Assembly: GCF_008180415.1 (NCBI RefSeq)
Contig: NZ_VTEI01000023.1
Coordinates: 1 to 39,471, forward strand
Length of the DNA: 39,471 nucleotides
Reading direction: 5' to 3'
Source: Rossellomorea vietnamensis
GTDB lineage: Bacteria; Bacillota; Bacilli; Bacillales; Bacillaceae_B
This document shows positions 1 through 7,642 of the stretch, piece after piece (the first letter of the stretch is position 1; every line of letters begins with the position of its first letter). Position numbers and translations under genes: made by a program. Under the pieces are notes generated by a model that was given only the letters and a program-made list of their open reading frames with translations, made no database searches and had not been told where the DNA came from.

Positions 1-277
1 GAAGAAAGTTAAAACAAAACATAGAAACCTAACGAAGTTAGGAATACAAACTAACAAGGCTTGGGAATGGGCAAATACTAGGTTGGGTTATTGGCGTATC
101 GCTAAAAGCCCCATCTTAGATAGAGCCCTTGATAACCAATACTGGTCGAATCAAGGGCTCAAGAGTCTGCTTATGAGATATCAAACTTTGCGTTTGACTT
201 AATTGAAACCGCCGTATACCGAACGGTACGTACGGTGGTGTGAGAGGTCGGGGGTTAGTCACCCCCTCCTACTCGAT
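1..277 (+). mobile_element. Group IIC intron, 3' end (left edge of window)
   Basis: The left edge holds the end of a bacterial group II intron: the C-terminus of the intron-encoded protein followed by catalytic domain V (about 206-240) and a domain VI hairpin with GGGGG/CCCCC arms (about 250-266). The domain V string GAACGGTACGTACGGTGG matches what I remember of the Oceanobacillus iheyensis group IIC intron. The element appears to end at CTACTCGAT (277), where the 3' exon begins. The 5' part lies outside the window. It is probably another copy of the intron family at 39015-39471. Confidence 0.88.
2..202 (+). CDS. ltrA: Group II intron reverse transcriptase/maturase, C-terminal fragment
   Basis: The open frame enters from the left edge and ends with TAA at 200-202, giving the last 66 residues. 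The segment contains WANTRLGYWRIAKSPIL and ends QGLKSLLMRYQTLRLT, which is the end of the X/HNH-type C-terminal region seen in group II intron proteins. The full protein would be about 420 residues, with an RT domain and a maturase domain, and would help the intron RNA splice and retrohome. Only the tail is visible, so activity cannot be judged. It lies directly before intron domain V, as expected for an ORF in domain IV. Confidence 0.85.
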   Translation, partial: KKVKTKHRNLTKLGIQTNKAWEWANTRLGYWRIAKSPILDRALDNQYWSNQGLKSLLMRYQTLRLT

Positions 278-486
278 TAAGGAAGAAAGATAGAAGCCTT
301 CACTTTTAATCTTCAACAAAGTCATTGCTAAATGGGCTGCTTGATAATGAGGTCTTTTTCAGCACAGGGGCGCTTAACTATTCGTCCTTCTTTCTTAAAA
401 ATGTAACTTTATTCTGTTGGGAGAAATATACTAAAAATGAGCTTTAAAAAATACTATACAAGCAAAGATTAGAGAGGAATGACAAA
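278..486. other. Intergenic spacer between intron and methyltransferase gene
   Basis: No gene is apparent. This is the 3' exon of the intron and an AT-rich leader. The only clear signal is a ribosome binding site (AGAGAGG, 471-477) for the gene that follows. Confidence 0.5.
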
Positions 487-1017
487 GTGGCTAAACTAAA
501 CTGGCATGAAGACTTTATTCTGCATCTAGCGAGTGTTATACGGCCAAAGACTTATGTAGAGCTGGGATTATATAGATGCGAATTATTTAACAAAATGGCG
601 GAATTCTCAAATCAATTGGTAGGAGTAGATATAAACGCTGAGGCGGGGAAATACATGCTGAATACCCCTAAGGCTAGATTTTTCCATGGAACGACTCAGG
701 ATTTTGCCGAAAATTTAGAAGCGAACCCATTAAAGATTGATATGCTATTTATCGATGCAGACCATTCCAAAGAGGCGGTGCTGCAAGACTTTAGAAACTT
801 CTTCCCATATGTTGTACCGCATGGCCTGATTTTATTTCATGATTCACATCCGAAAGACAATCGGATGGTACACCCGTCTTTATGTGGGACAGCCTATCAA
901 GCAATTGAGGAATTATCCAAGGAAAGGGAGCTATTTGAAATGGTGACGCTGCCTATTTCTCCTGGAGTGACCATATGCAGAAAACGGAAGAAACAATTAT
1001 CCTGGCATGAACGATGA
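487..1017 (+). CDS. Class I SAM-dependent methyltransferase (Methyltransf_24-like)
   Basis: A 176-residue protein with the Rossmann-type methyltransferase layout: motif I YVELGLYRC (about 24-32), an acidic strand end VGVDI (about 46-50), a DMLFIDADHSKEAVLQDF segment (about 85-102) and LILFHDSHP (about 115-123). This pattern is typical of the small Methyltransf_24 family, whose members often modify sugars or antibiotics, but no substrate can be read from the sequence. The start is GTG at 487, chosen because AGAGAGG lies about ten bases upstream. It is a lone plus-strand gene between an intron end and the minus-strand yfhD, so context gives no function. Motif I lacks the usual second and third glycines, which is seen in this family. 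Confidence 0.75.
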   Translation: MAKLNWHEDFILHLASVIRPKTYVELGLYRCELFNKMAEFSNQLVGVDINAEAGKYMLNTPKARFFHGTTQDFAENLEANPLKIDMLFIDADHSKEAVLQDFRNFFPYVVPHGLILFHDSHPKDNRMVHPSLCGTAYQAIEELSKERELFEMVTLPISPGVTICRKRKKQLSWHER

Positions 1018-1066
1018 ATGAGTAATCCCCTTTGCAGATATCTCTAGATCAACTATCATACACATC

Positions 1067-1101
1067 CACTGTGTAAAAGGGACGGTGCCTTTTATACAGT
1101 G
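1067..1101. terminator. Hairpin downstream of the methyltransferase gene
   Basis: Arms CACTGTGTAAAAGG and CCTTTTATACAGTG pair with one mismatch around a GACGGTG loop. There is no T-run afterwards, so it may be a dispersed hairpin rather than a strong terminator; a related core (AAAAGGGAC.GT.CC) recurs at 3642-3663. Confidence 0.45.
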
Positions 1102-1171
1102 ATGTATTTTATATACATACTTAGTCACAGAAAAAGTATTACTATTGTTAATATTCTGAAAGTTATTAACA

Positions 1172-1195
1172 TAATCCACAATCGATTGTGGATTA
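1172..1195. promoter_or_regulatory. 24-bp perfect palindrome with DnaA-box-like halves
   Basis: Each half reads TAATCCACA then ATC, meeting its exact reverse complement. TAATCCACA is one base from the DnaA box TTATCCACA. A further TGTGGAAAA lies at 1231-1239, and TTATTAACA occurs on both sides. A protein binding site is likely; which protein is unknown. Confidence 0.4.
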
Positions 1196-1235
1196 CTATC
1201 AACAGGTTATTAACAAAAAATGGGTATAAATGTGG

Positions 1236-1267
1236 AAAAAGATGGTCCGTTTTTCAGGACCATCTTC
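1236..1267 (-). terminator. Terminator of yfhD
   Basis: On the minus strand AAGATGGTCC and GGACCATCTT pair around a seven-base loop and are followed by TTTTT, just past the yfhD stop. Confidence 0.8.
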
Positions 1268-1275
1268 ATTGTCAA

Positions 1276-1470
1276 TTATCGTTTATTTCTATTTGCAACC
1301 TGCTGACGCTGATTTGCGGCATTCGAACGCGCTTGAGCTTCCATATCCGCTTGATCGGCAAGCTCGCGGGAAAACTCCTCGTCTACACCGCTAGTCTTCA
1401 TATTTTTAGGAACCTGAGGAAGTTTGTTTTTGTTTTTATCTCGTGTTTTATGTCCATGTGCTCTACCCAT
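1276..1470 (-). CDS. yfhD: YfhD family small protein
   Basis: A 64-residue, very hydrophilic protein rich in Lys, Arg, Asn, Gln and Asp, starting MGRAHGHKTRDKNKNKLPQV. This N-terminus matches my memory of B. subtilis YfhD, a small protein of unknown function. There is no hydrophobic segment, so it is a cytoplasmic or spore-core type protein. The reverse-strand leader has AAAGGGGA before the ATG. It lies downstream of yfhE in the same direction, separated by a terminator hairpin, in the same local order as in B. subtilis. Its role is unknown. Confidence 0.85.
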   Translation of the reverse strand: MGRAHGHKTRDKNKNKLPQVPKNMKTSGVDEEFSRELADQADMEAQARSNAANQRQQVANRNKR

Positions 1471-1501
1471 TCGAACCGTCCCCTTTCATGATGAGAAAGA
1501 T

Positions 1502-1536
1502 AAAGGAGCGAAAACGGAAAATGTTTTCGCTCCTTT
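1502..1536 (-). terminator. Strong hairpin terminator after yfhE
   Basis: Perfect 14-base arms AAAGGAGCGAAAAC / GTTTTCGCTCCTTT with a seven-base loop. It separates yfhE from yfhD. Confidence 0.75.
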
Positions 1537-1621
1537 AGTATTAGCGGGAACCAGCTTTTTAAAAAGAGGTATTTCTTTCAAGATCACAGCATGCATAAAA
1601 GGATATGTGGTTCAGCAGAAC

Positions 1622-1741
1622 TTAATGCTTTTTCTGTGTGTAGCCGCCTGCTCTGTCTGCGCGCTTGAATTCACGGGAATAAGTGACTTCTTGCATAGAG
1701 GACAGGACGGATTTTGTTTTTTCTTTACGTTTTTTCTCCAC
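1622..1741 (-). CDS. yfhE: YfhE family small protein
   Basis: A 39-residue reading frame with sequence features MEKKRKEKTKSVLSSMQEV, then YSREFKRADRAGGYTQKKH to the stop. It matches my memory of YfhE, a tiny conserved Bacillus protein of unknown role. Start is GTG at 1741 with AAAGGATG about seven bases upstream on the minus strand. The gene sits between yfhF and yfhD, as in B. subtilis, which supports the call despite the length. It is basic and soluble with no membrane segment. Confidence 0.8.
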   Translation of the reverse strand: MEKKRKEKTKSVLSSMQEVTYSREFKRADRAGGYTQKKH

Positions 1742-1803
1742 AGCAATCATCCTTTCTCAAATGAATATATACCTATTTTTTCCTATCATTTGAGAATTCA
1801 TAC

Positions 1804-2712
1804 TCATTGGTGGTAAATCTCCTGCAGGGCTTCTTTTAGATGGGGATATTGAAACGTATAGCCGTTTTCGTTCAGCACTTCCGGGATGACTTTTTGACCC
1901 TCCAGGATAAGAGTGCTCATTTCTCCCAGGGCTGCCTTGATGGCAAAGCCGGGTGCTGGTATCCAATGAGGGCGGTTCAAGACATCCCCAAGTGTCTTGC
2001 CGAGTTCCTTCATCGTTACTGGTGTAGGAGCAGTGAGGTTGACCGGCCCTTCAATTGCCTTGTTTTCGATGACAAAGCGGATGGCTTTTGCAATATCCCC
2101 AATGTGTATCCATGACATCCACTGCTTTCCGGATCCCACTGTTCCTCCAGCGAAAAGCTTGTAGGGAAGCGCCATTTTAGGCAGTGCTCCCTCGTCTTTT
2201 CCAAGAATGATCCCGAAACGGGTGTAAGCTGTCCGAACTCCCGAATCCTTTGCTTTACTTGCCTCTGCTTCCCACCTTTTTACGGTTTCAGCCAGGAAGT
2301 TTGAGCTGGTATCCAGTGATTGCTCGGTGTGGGTCTTTGAGTCCGATGCTTCATAAAAGCCTATGGCACTGGCGTTGATAAAGACAGACGGTTTATCCTC
2401 AAGGTTCTCCAGTATTCTCACCATCTCACGGGTAGCATCAATGCGGCTTTTCAAAATCCTTTTCTTGCGTTCTTCGGTCCAGCGGCCGCTGTTGATGGAT
2501 TCTCCGGCAAGGTTGATGAAAATATCCACTTCATTTAGATCCTCTTCCGGACGGGAACCTTCAGATAACCATTTAACATAAGAAACATTCTTCCTACTTT
2601 CGTGTTTGTCAGGATTTCTTGTAAGAATGGAAACCTCGTACCCATTGTTAAGCAGTTCTTCGGTCAAGGCGGTGCCGACAAAGCCGGTTCCGCCAGATAT
2701 TACTGCTTTCAT
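1804..2712 (-). CDS. yfhF: YfhF: NAD(P)-dependent epimerase-like protein, TIGR01777 family
   Basis: A 302-residue extended SDR-type protein. The nucleotide-binding glycine motif GGTGFVGTAL is at about residues 7-16, and FINLAGESINSGRW (about 75-88) is the hallmark of the TIGR01777 (SulA/YfcH-like) family. The C-terminus carries the DUF1731-like part (WIPAPGFAIKAALGEMS). The reaction is not known for the family. Start chosen at ATG 2712 because AAAGGAGG lies seven bases upstream; a longer frame reaching 2772 has no ribosome site. It is divergent from recX with under 100 bp between the start codons, so the two promoters share one short region. Confidence 0.88.
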   Translation of the reverse strand: MKAVISGGTGFVGTALTEELLNNGYEVSILTRNPDKHESRKNVSYVKWLSEGSRPEEDLNEVDIFINLAGESINSGRWTEERKKRILKSRIDATREMVRILENLEDKPSVFINASAIGFYEASDSKTHTEQSLDTSSNFLAETVKRWEAEASKAKDSGVRTAYTRFGIILGKDEGALPKMALPYKLFAGGTVGSGKQWMSWIHIGDIAKAIRFVIENKAIEGPVNLTAPTPVTMKELGKTLGDVLNRPHWIPAPGFAIKAALGEMSTLILEGQKVIPEVLNENGYTFQYPHLKEALQEIYHQ

Positions 2713-2807
2713 CTCATGACCTCCTTTTTTATGCTTTGGTCTTATTTTACCCTTCCCACTGATAAAAAACATTTTGGGTGTGTTACATTAATAAGGAGGT
2801 GTTAATT

Positions 2808-3611
2808 ATGGGAACAATCACTAAGATAACCAAACAAGTAAAAAATGACGAGAGATATAACATTTTCATCGACGGTGAATATTCGTTCAGTGTCGATGAA
2901 GAAATTCTTGCCCGGTTTCAAATGGGAAAAGGCCAGGAAATCGATGAAGTCGCGATCGCTGAGATAGGATATGAAGATGACGTCCGCAAGTCCTTTAATC
3001 TCGCTATACATTATCTTTCATTTCGGATGAGGACAGAAAAGGAAGTATGGGATTACTTAATGAAAAAAGAGCTTGGACAAGCTGTTGCAGATGAGGCCAT
3101 CCAAAAGTTGAAGAAGTATAAATACCTGAATGATCAAGAGTTTGCGGAAGCTTATGTGAATACGCAAATCAATACTTCTGATAAGGGCCCAGGCACAGTT
3201 GAAAGGGAGCTGGCAGGCAAAGGAGTCGATAAGGCATTGATAGATGAGGCGATGGCTGCATTTACCCGGGAAATTCAGGTTGAAAAAGCCATGAGTCTTA
3301 CGAACAAACTGTTTAAGAAGTATAAAAGAGATTCAAGTATCGTGGCCAAGCAAAAAACAGAGCAGAACCTGGCTCGTAAAGGATATCCTTTTTCTGTCAT
3401 AAATCTGGCCTGGCAGGAAACGGATAACGAAAAGTCAGAAGATGAAAAATTGGAAGCGGTCCTTGTGCATGCGCGAAAAGCACATAACCGCCTTCATTCA
3501 AAATTCACTGGATATGATTACGTGAATAAGATGAAGCAGAATTTATATCGTAAAGGTTTTTCAATGGAAGAAATTGATGGTGCAATTGAAATTTTGAAAG
3601 AAGAAGACTGA
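2808..3611 (+). CDS. recX: RecX, regulator of RecA
   Basis: A 267-residue RecX protein, close to the B. subtilis length. RecX binds inside the RecA filament and modulates strand exchange and the SOS response. It is built of tandem three-helix repeats; visible repeat signatures are YLSFRMRTEKEVWDYL (about 70-85), YKYLNDQEFAEAYVN (about 104-118) and YRKGFSMEEIDGAIE near the end. Start is ATG 2808, preceded by AAGGAGGTG. The gene has its own hairpin terminator directly at the stop codon, so it is probably monocistronic. It sits away from recA, as is common in Bacillus. Confidence 0.93.
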   Translation: MGTITKITKQVKNDERYNIFIDGEYSFSVDEEILARFQMGKGQEIDEVAIAEIGYEDDVRKSFNLAIHYLSFRMRTEKEVWDYLMKKELGQAVADEAIQKLKKYKYLNDQEFAEAYVNTQINTSDKGPGTVERELAGKGVDKALIDEAMAAFTREIQVEKAMSLTNKLFKKYKRDSSIVAKQKTEQNLARKGYPFSVINLAWQETDNEKSEDEKLEAVLVHARKAHNRLHSKFTGYDYVNKMKQNLYRKGFSMEEIDGAIEILKEED

Positions 3612-3635
3612 AGCGAGAGATCGCTTCAGTTCTTT
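3608..3635 (+). terminator. Terminator of recX
   Basis: Arms CTGAAGCGA and TCGCTTCAG around GAGA, followed by TTCTTT; the stem overlaps the stop codon. Confidence 0.75.
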
Positions 3636-3641
3636 AAAGCG

Positions 3642-3663
3642 CGAAAAGGGACAGTCCCTTTTC
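3642..3663. repeat. Short dispersed hairpin
   Basis: GAAAAGGGA and TCCCTTTTC pair around CAG. It resembles the core of the hairpin at 1067-1101 and is probably a dispersed element. Confidence 0.45.
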
Positions 3664-3872
3664 ATGCTTTAAAGTGTAAAAGGCCGCTGGGTGCTGCTAG
3701 GTCACTGAAAAAGTCGATTCAATACTTTCAATTGCTGAAAAGTTTCTTTTCCGCTTTAATTGTTATGGGAGAGTGTTTGTTTATGTTCAAGAAGCCTGCT
3801 CCACTTGGTTGTGTGCCAGATGGAATGGGCTTTATTGCGTGTCAAATCATAATTGGGTACCCAGCGGTAAAA

Positions 3873-4058
3873 ATAAGGGAACTTTTTTCCCTTAATCGCA
3901 CACACAAGCTCATTTCAGGGTAAATAGTGGAACTTTTTACCCTTATATGTGAAAAAAGAACATTTTTTTAGTGTCTACAGTTAAATAAGGGAACTTTATT
4001 CCCCTATCTTAGCTTTTTTCAGTGTTTTTTAGTAAGTAAGGGAACTTTTTTCCTCTAA
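3873..4058. repeat. Four-copy degenerate hairpin array, about 51-bp period
   Basis: The core GGGAACTTT (once TGGAACTTT) starts at 3877, 3928, 3989 and 4040, giving spacings of 51, 61 and 51. Around each core TAAGGGAA pairs with TTCCCTTA or a close variant; in the second copy the arms are AGGGTAAA / TTTACCCT, a different sequence that still pairs. The rest of 3612-4322 has no convincing gene. Confidence 0.7.
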
Positions 4059-4200
4059 TTGAAATACTGAACCACATTGATAAGTGCTATCAGCGTCTTT
4101 CACTAGATGAAAAGAACCCCTCCAGCCCCCGACAGGCATGTCCCAAAAGTCAGCAAAGCATTCTATGTGGTAAAGAGAGCAGCATATACATTGTTTCAAG

Positions 4201-4250
4201 AAAAAAGTCAACTTTTCTTCCTGTTTAGGAAGGATAGTTGACTTTTTCTT
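4201..4250 (-). terminator. Terminator of the SDR gene
   Basis: Arms AAAAAGTCAACT / AGTTGACTTTTT are separated by 22 bases that hold an inner CTTCC/GGAAG stem. The hairpin lies downstream of the minus-strand SDR gene. Confidence 0.65.
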
Positions 4251-4322
4251 TGGTCGTAACAAGTAGATGATAAAATTCAGCGATTTTCAGTGCACTTGGT
4301 ATTACCAGGTGCCCTTTTAATT

Positions 4323-5000
4323 TCACTTCTTTGATTCAATGATGATGTCTGTGGAAGTTTTGCTTTCTTCGTAAATGATCTCAGCAACTTCGCGAGGAGA
4401 ACGTAATCTGCTCGGGTCCTGGACGTGCTGCGACTCATCCCAAAACGGCGTGTTCATTCCTCCCATATAGGCATTGATGATGCTGATTCCGCTCTCTTCA
4501 AACTCCTTTTGCAAGCTCTCGGCGAATCCTCTTAGAGCGAACTTGCTTGCGGCATAGTAGGATTCATTTTTTTTGCCGCGGAGCCCGGCTGTTGAAATGA
4601 TATTAATGATGGACCCCGAATCTTTAGAAACCATGGAAGGCAGAAGTGCTTTTGTCAGATACACGGTACCGAGAAAATTAACGGACAGCATTTTTTCGAT
4701 TTCCTCAAAGCCTGCCTGTAAGAAAGGTCCGAAAATCCCGACACCCGCATTGTTGATGAGAAGCTCCACATCATGTTTCTCGGTGATTTGGCGGCTTGCT
4801 TTTTCAACCTCTTCAGCGGAAGCGATATCGATGACAATAAAAGATGCGGTTCCGCCGTCTGTAATTATTTCTTCTTTGACCGATTGAAGCTTTTCTTCTG
4901 TTCTTCCGAGAAGCAGGATATGATACCCCTCATTGCTGTAGACTATGGCAAGCTCCCGGCCGAGACCTGACCCTCCACCGGAAATAACGGCTGTTTTCAT
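4323..5000 (-). CDS. Short-chain dehydrogenase/reductase (classical SDR)
   Basis: A 225-residue classical SDR. The cofactor motif SGGGSGLGRELA is at about residues 7-18, NNAGVGIFG at about 79-87, the serine strand INIISTAG at about 128-135, and the catalytic YYAASK at about 143-148. Such enzymes oxidise or reduce small alcohols and ketones with NAD(P)(H); the substrate is not predictable here. Start chosen at ATG 5000, with AGGGGG seven bases upstream; a longer frame to 5051 lacks a ribosome site. It is inserted between recX and yfhH relative to my recollection of B. subtilis. Confidence 0.8.
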   Translation of the reverse strand: MKTAVISGGGSGLGRELAIVYSNEGYHILLLGRTEEKLQSVKEEIITDGGTASFIVIDIASAEEVEKASRQITEKHDVELLINNAGVGIFGPFLQAGFEEIEKMLSVNFLGTVYLTKALLPSMVSKDSGSIINIISTAGLRGKKNESYYAASKFALRGFAESLQKEFEESGISIINAYMGGMNTPFWDESQHVQDPSRLRSPREVAEIIYEESKTSTDIIIESKK

Positions 5001-5090
5001 ATGTAATCCCCCTAAAGTGTATGGTATATCATGTAATTTTTCCTTATGCACAGGTTTTAAACCAAACTTTATTTATCATATCATTTTCCC

Positions 5091-5096
5091 TATAAT
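5091..5096 (+). promoter_or_regulatory. -10 box of the yfhH promoter
   Basis: A perfect TATAAT with an AT-rich, poor -35 region upstream. Transcription from it would start near 5103, so the GTG at 5101 cannot be the start codon of yfhH. Confidence 0.55.
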
Positions 5097-5118
5097 ATAG
5101 GTGAATGGAGTGAAAGCA

Positions 5119-5442
5119 GTGGAAAAAGAAACAAGATACAGTGAAATGAGCGAGCATGAATTAAGACAGGAGATCGCACAGCTCAGAGAAAAAGCCAGAA
5201 AAGCTGAGCAGCTGGGCATCCTTAATGAATTTGCCGTATTGGAAAGAAAATCCCTTATGGCTCAGGCGTACTTGATGGATCCTAAAGATTTCAAGCCCGG
5301 AGAAATCTACGGAATCGAAGGAGATCCAGGAGTGTTTTTCAAAATTGACTATATGAACGGTGTATTTGCCTGGGGATACCGCCTTGGAGGATCAGGCAAG
5401 GAAGAGGCTCTGCCGATATCCATGCTGAATAAAAAGAAATAA
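5119..5442 (+). CDS. yfhH: YfhH family protein (DUF1811)
   Basis: A 107-residue protein of the YfhH/DUF1811 family, role unknown. An N-terminal charged helical part (RYSEMSEHELRQEIAQLREK, about 5-24) is followed by a small beta domain (PGEIYGIEGDPGVFFKIDYM, about 60-79) ending GYRLGG. Start chosen as GTG 5119, which has TGGAGTGA seven bases upstream and lies downstream of the predicted transcription start; the frame opens earlier at GTG 5101. It is followed by a hairpin facing the convergent spore genes. Confidence 0.85.
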   Translation: MEKETRYSEMSEHELRQEIAQLREKARKAEQLGILNEFAVLERKSLMAQAYLMDPKDFKPGEIYGIEGDPGVFFKIDYMNGVFAWGYRLGGSGKEEALPISMLNKKK

Positions 5443-5444
5443 AG

Positions 5445-5488
5445 AAAAATGGAAACAAGGAATGCAGAGCTTCCCTGTTTCCATTTCT
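5445..5488. terminator. Bidirectional terminator between yfhH and the spore genes
   Basis: AAATGGAAACAAGG pairs with CCCTGTTTCCATTT around a 12-base loop between convergent genes. Confidence 0.6.
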
Positions 5489-5492
5489 TATA

Positions 5493-5660
5493 TTACGATC
5501 TTTTTCGGGTCTGTCTTTCCAGAATGATCAAGTCCTGAGTCTGAACAGTATGTCCATTAGCCTGTGAGTGCGCGTGTTTGGCATTATAAAACGCCTGATT
5601 GAAAGGACTCACATAGTTTTTATCAAAACGATTTGAGTTGTTCTTTTTTCCCATACCCAA
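5493..5660 (-). CDS. YpzG-like small spore-associated protein
   Basis: A 55-residue frame. Visible parts are MGKKNNSNRFDKNYVSPFNQ, then AKHAHSQANGHTVQTQDL and a basic end LERQTRKRS. The KHAHSQ.NG..Q.Q pattern agrees with my memory of the YpzG family. I place the start at TTG 5660, eight bases after AGGAGG; ATG 5654 would have 14 bases of spacing, too long. It lies 36 bp downstream of sspK on the same strand, so the pair is probably a sporulation operon. The family name is fairly but not fully certain. Confidence 0.65.
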   Translation of the reverse strand: MGMGKKNNSNRFDKNYVSPFNQAFYNAKHAHSQANGHTVQTQDLIILERQTRKRS

Positions 5661-5696
5661 AACAACCGCCTCCTTTAGAATGGCTCACTCGAAAAC

Positions 5697-5861
5697 TTAG
5701 ATTGAATCACTTTCACGCTGGTTGGATGCAGCCATGCGTTCTTGAGGATGAGTGTTAATGGTACCGTCAGCCCGTTTGGATGCATACTCCGGCTTCGCCC
5801 GCGGTTCACCTTCGAATTTATTGTTATTCTGGTTAGGAAAGCCTCTTTCTTTATTACGCAT
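5697..5861 (-). CDS. sspK: Small acid-soluble spore protein K
   Basis: A 54-residue hydrophilic protein beginning MRNKERGFPNQNNNKFEGEP and containing KPEYASKRADG and NTHPQERM. This matches my memory of B. subtilis SspK, a minor SASP found in the forespore. There is no membrane segment. Start is ATG 5861 with GGGAGG seven bases upstream; the longer open frame has no ribosome site. Expression in B. subtilis depends on the forespore factor sigma G; I could not confidently place that promoter here. Confidence 0.9.
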   Translation of the reverse strand: MRNKERGFPNQNNNKFEGEPRAKPEYASKRADGTINTHPQERMAASNQRESDSI

Positions 5862-6178
5862 CGAATTCCTCCCGAGAATAATGATGGTCACCTCACAGCC
5901 AGCAAATCCGCCATAGGAACCTGCTGGCTGCGTACAATTAGTATGAGACTTAACAGCACCAGTTATCATAAAAAAATATTGGCAATGATGGCAGCTTTAA
6001 GATTACTTGGATTAAGGGGGGAAGAGGGCTGGGAGGCGGCCACTAGCTGCCCAAACTTCTCGAAAATCCCGGGAAAAGGTAACCAAGGAATCGTCTAGCA
6101 GCCGAAACCACCTGGTCTAAAGCAGGTTTACATCTCCCCGCTGAATACAAAAAAGCTAAAGAACGGAGGAAATCATAA

Positions 6179-6448
6179 ATGGACACTTTTCACGAAGAAT
6201 TAACAAAAGACTTATTAGAGAAGAATGAAGAATTGACTTACGCAAGAGCCAGGACCTGGGTAGAGTTGTTATGGGAAGATTTTGAGACAACCTATGCAAA
6301 AGCAAGAGGAAAATATCTTGGGAAAGAAATGACGAGCCGTTTGGTAAAACAGTGGATAGACAGCTATGGCAGCAGGCTGCATGAATTTGCTTCCCGAAAC
6401 CCTAAGTACAGCCATATGCTGGAGGATGAGAAGGATCTTAATCATTAA
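6179..6448 (+). CDS. yfhJ: YfhJ, WVELL-family protein
   Basis: An 89-residue acidic, mostly helical protein with the family signature TWVELLWEDFE at about residues 27-37. This is the WVELL protein family (YfhJ), function unknown. The ribosome site ACGGAGG precedes ATG 6179. It follows sspK in divergent orientation and faces yfhP across a shared terminator. The upstream 300 bases (5862-6178) hold no gene I can support. Confidence 0.87.
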   Translation: MDTFHEELTKDLLEKNEELTYARARTWVELLWEDFETTYAKARGKYLGKEMTSRLVKQWIDSYGSRLHEFASRNPKYSHMLEDEKDLNH

Positions 6449-6487
6449 AAAACGAAGTATTCCCACAAGGTGAATAAGAAACCAAAA

Positions 6488-6527
6488 GAAAAGGACGCGA
6501 CCACCTAACGGCCGCGTCCTCTTCTTA
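6488..6527. terminator. Bidirectional terminator between yfhJ and yfhP
   Basis: AGGACGCG and CGCGTCCT arms with an inner ACC/GGC extension. An A-run on one side and a T-rich tail on the other suit the convergent genes. Confidence 0.75.
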
Positions 6528-6548
6528 CTTCATTTTTGAAAAGATCCT

Positions 6549-7532
6549 TTAATCCGGTATAATCTCCAGCTTCTTCCGCAGCTTTTCCTCGCTGTAAATC
6601 CAGCCGGTATAGGAACTCTCAATATCCAATTCCTCGTTCAGTTTCACCACTGCAACAAATGGATAATGTCCATTGCTTCGGTACCTCAGATCAATGAATC
6701 TTACCTCATAGCCGTCATCTTCGAAATCCTCGATTTCCCATCTGTATATAGGAGAGAATGACAAGAATGCTGAAAGGTTTTTGTCCTTCTTGGCCGCATT
6801 GATTACAGGGTTATCCGGTACTGGAATTCTTCTATACTTTTCAAAAAAGGTGATGGAACTGCCATACGCACGGGCTACATAAAAGAATTCCTTCGAGACG
6901 ATTGCCAGCCTCCACTGATAAAAATGAAGAGTGGACGAGACGATGATCTTTTCAGCATCCGGGATTTTTTTCTTAACAGCTGATTTTACAGCGTGCTGTA
7001 CGAAAAACCTCAGAATATAGTAGAGAATAATGATCATGTACATATAGAGGAACGTCGGTCCTGGGTCAAAGCCAAACCCCCAGAGAACCAAGCCGACTAC
7101 ATGTATACCGAAAATGATCGGATCGAAAGTATTAATGACTCCTAAAGCGACCCATTTCGACGAAAATGGCCTTATGGCTTGGGTGCCATAAGCGTTGAAA
7201 ATGTCGACAAATACATGAAGGAATACGGCAAGAAATGTCCAAATCCATAGATGAAGCAGGTTAGCCTCTGGGTACAAGGGATAAAGGACAGCCAATATGA
7301 GCAGCGGCCATATCAGCACTGCGGGAATCGAATGGGTAATTCCGCGGTGGTTGCGGATATAGACGGCATTATTTCTCAGTTTTAAAACAGTATCGATATC
7401 AGGGATTTGAGAACCGATGATGGCACCAATCAAAACACTTTGAGAGGTCACGGCACTTTCGGCTACCACAGGGTCCAGCGTTGCCAGGCCGCCGATTGCA
7501 AATCCCATCACTACATGTGTTCCTGTATCCAA
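6549..7532 (-). CDS. yfhP: YfhP, membrane-bound metal-dependent hydrolase (YdjM family)
   Basis: A 327-residue membrane protein. The N-terminus DTGTHVVMGFAIGG (2-15), the IPDIDT motif (about 44-49) and NHRGITHS (about 60-67) carry the His and Asp residues that define the YdjM/LexA-binding inner-membrane hydrolase family. Several hydrophobic segments follow (about 70-190), then a soluble C-terminal part. The biochemical reaction is unknown. Start is TTG 7532, seven bases after AAAGGAGG; a longer frame to 7589 lacks this spacing, and TTG gives the length I recall for B. subtilis YfhP. Confidence 0.87.
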   Translation of the reverse strand: MDTGTHVVMGFAIGGLATLDPVVAESAVTSQSVLIGAIIGSQIPDIDTVLKLRNNAVYIRNHRGITHSIPAVLIWPLLILAVLYPLYPEANLLHLWIWTFLAVFLHVFVDIFNAYGTQAIRPFSSKWVALGVINTFDPIIFGIHVVGLVLWGFGFDPGPTFLYMYMIIILYYILRFFVQHAVKSAVKKKIPDAEKIIVSSTLHFYQWRLAIVSKEFFYVARAYGSSITFFEKYRRIPVPDNPVINAAKKDKNLSAFLSFSPIYRWEIEDFEDDGYEVRFIDLRYRSNGHYPFVAVVKLNEELDIESSYTGWIYSEEKLRKKLEIIPD

Positions 7533-7642
7533 GGTGCATCCTCCTTTACTAGGGGTTCCCGGTGAATTTTTAACAATGATTCCAAACAAATGCTCTTGTT
7601 TTCATTCCCTAAAATGATATGGTATAAAAGGAGATTAATTCA

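Noticed and set aside
3732..3923. Frame of 63 codons running into the repeat array
   Set aside because: It ends in repeat units and has no clear ribosome site.
5742..6098. Plus-strand frame opposite sspK
   Set aside because: It overlaps the well-supported sspK on the other strand and has no family marks.
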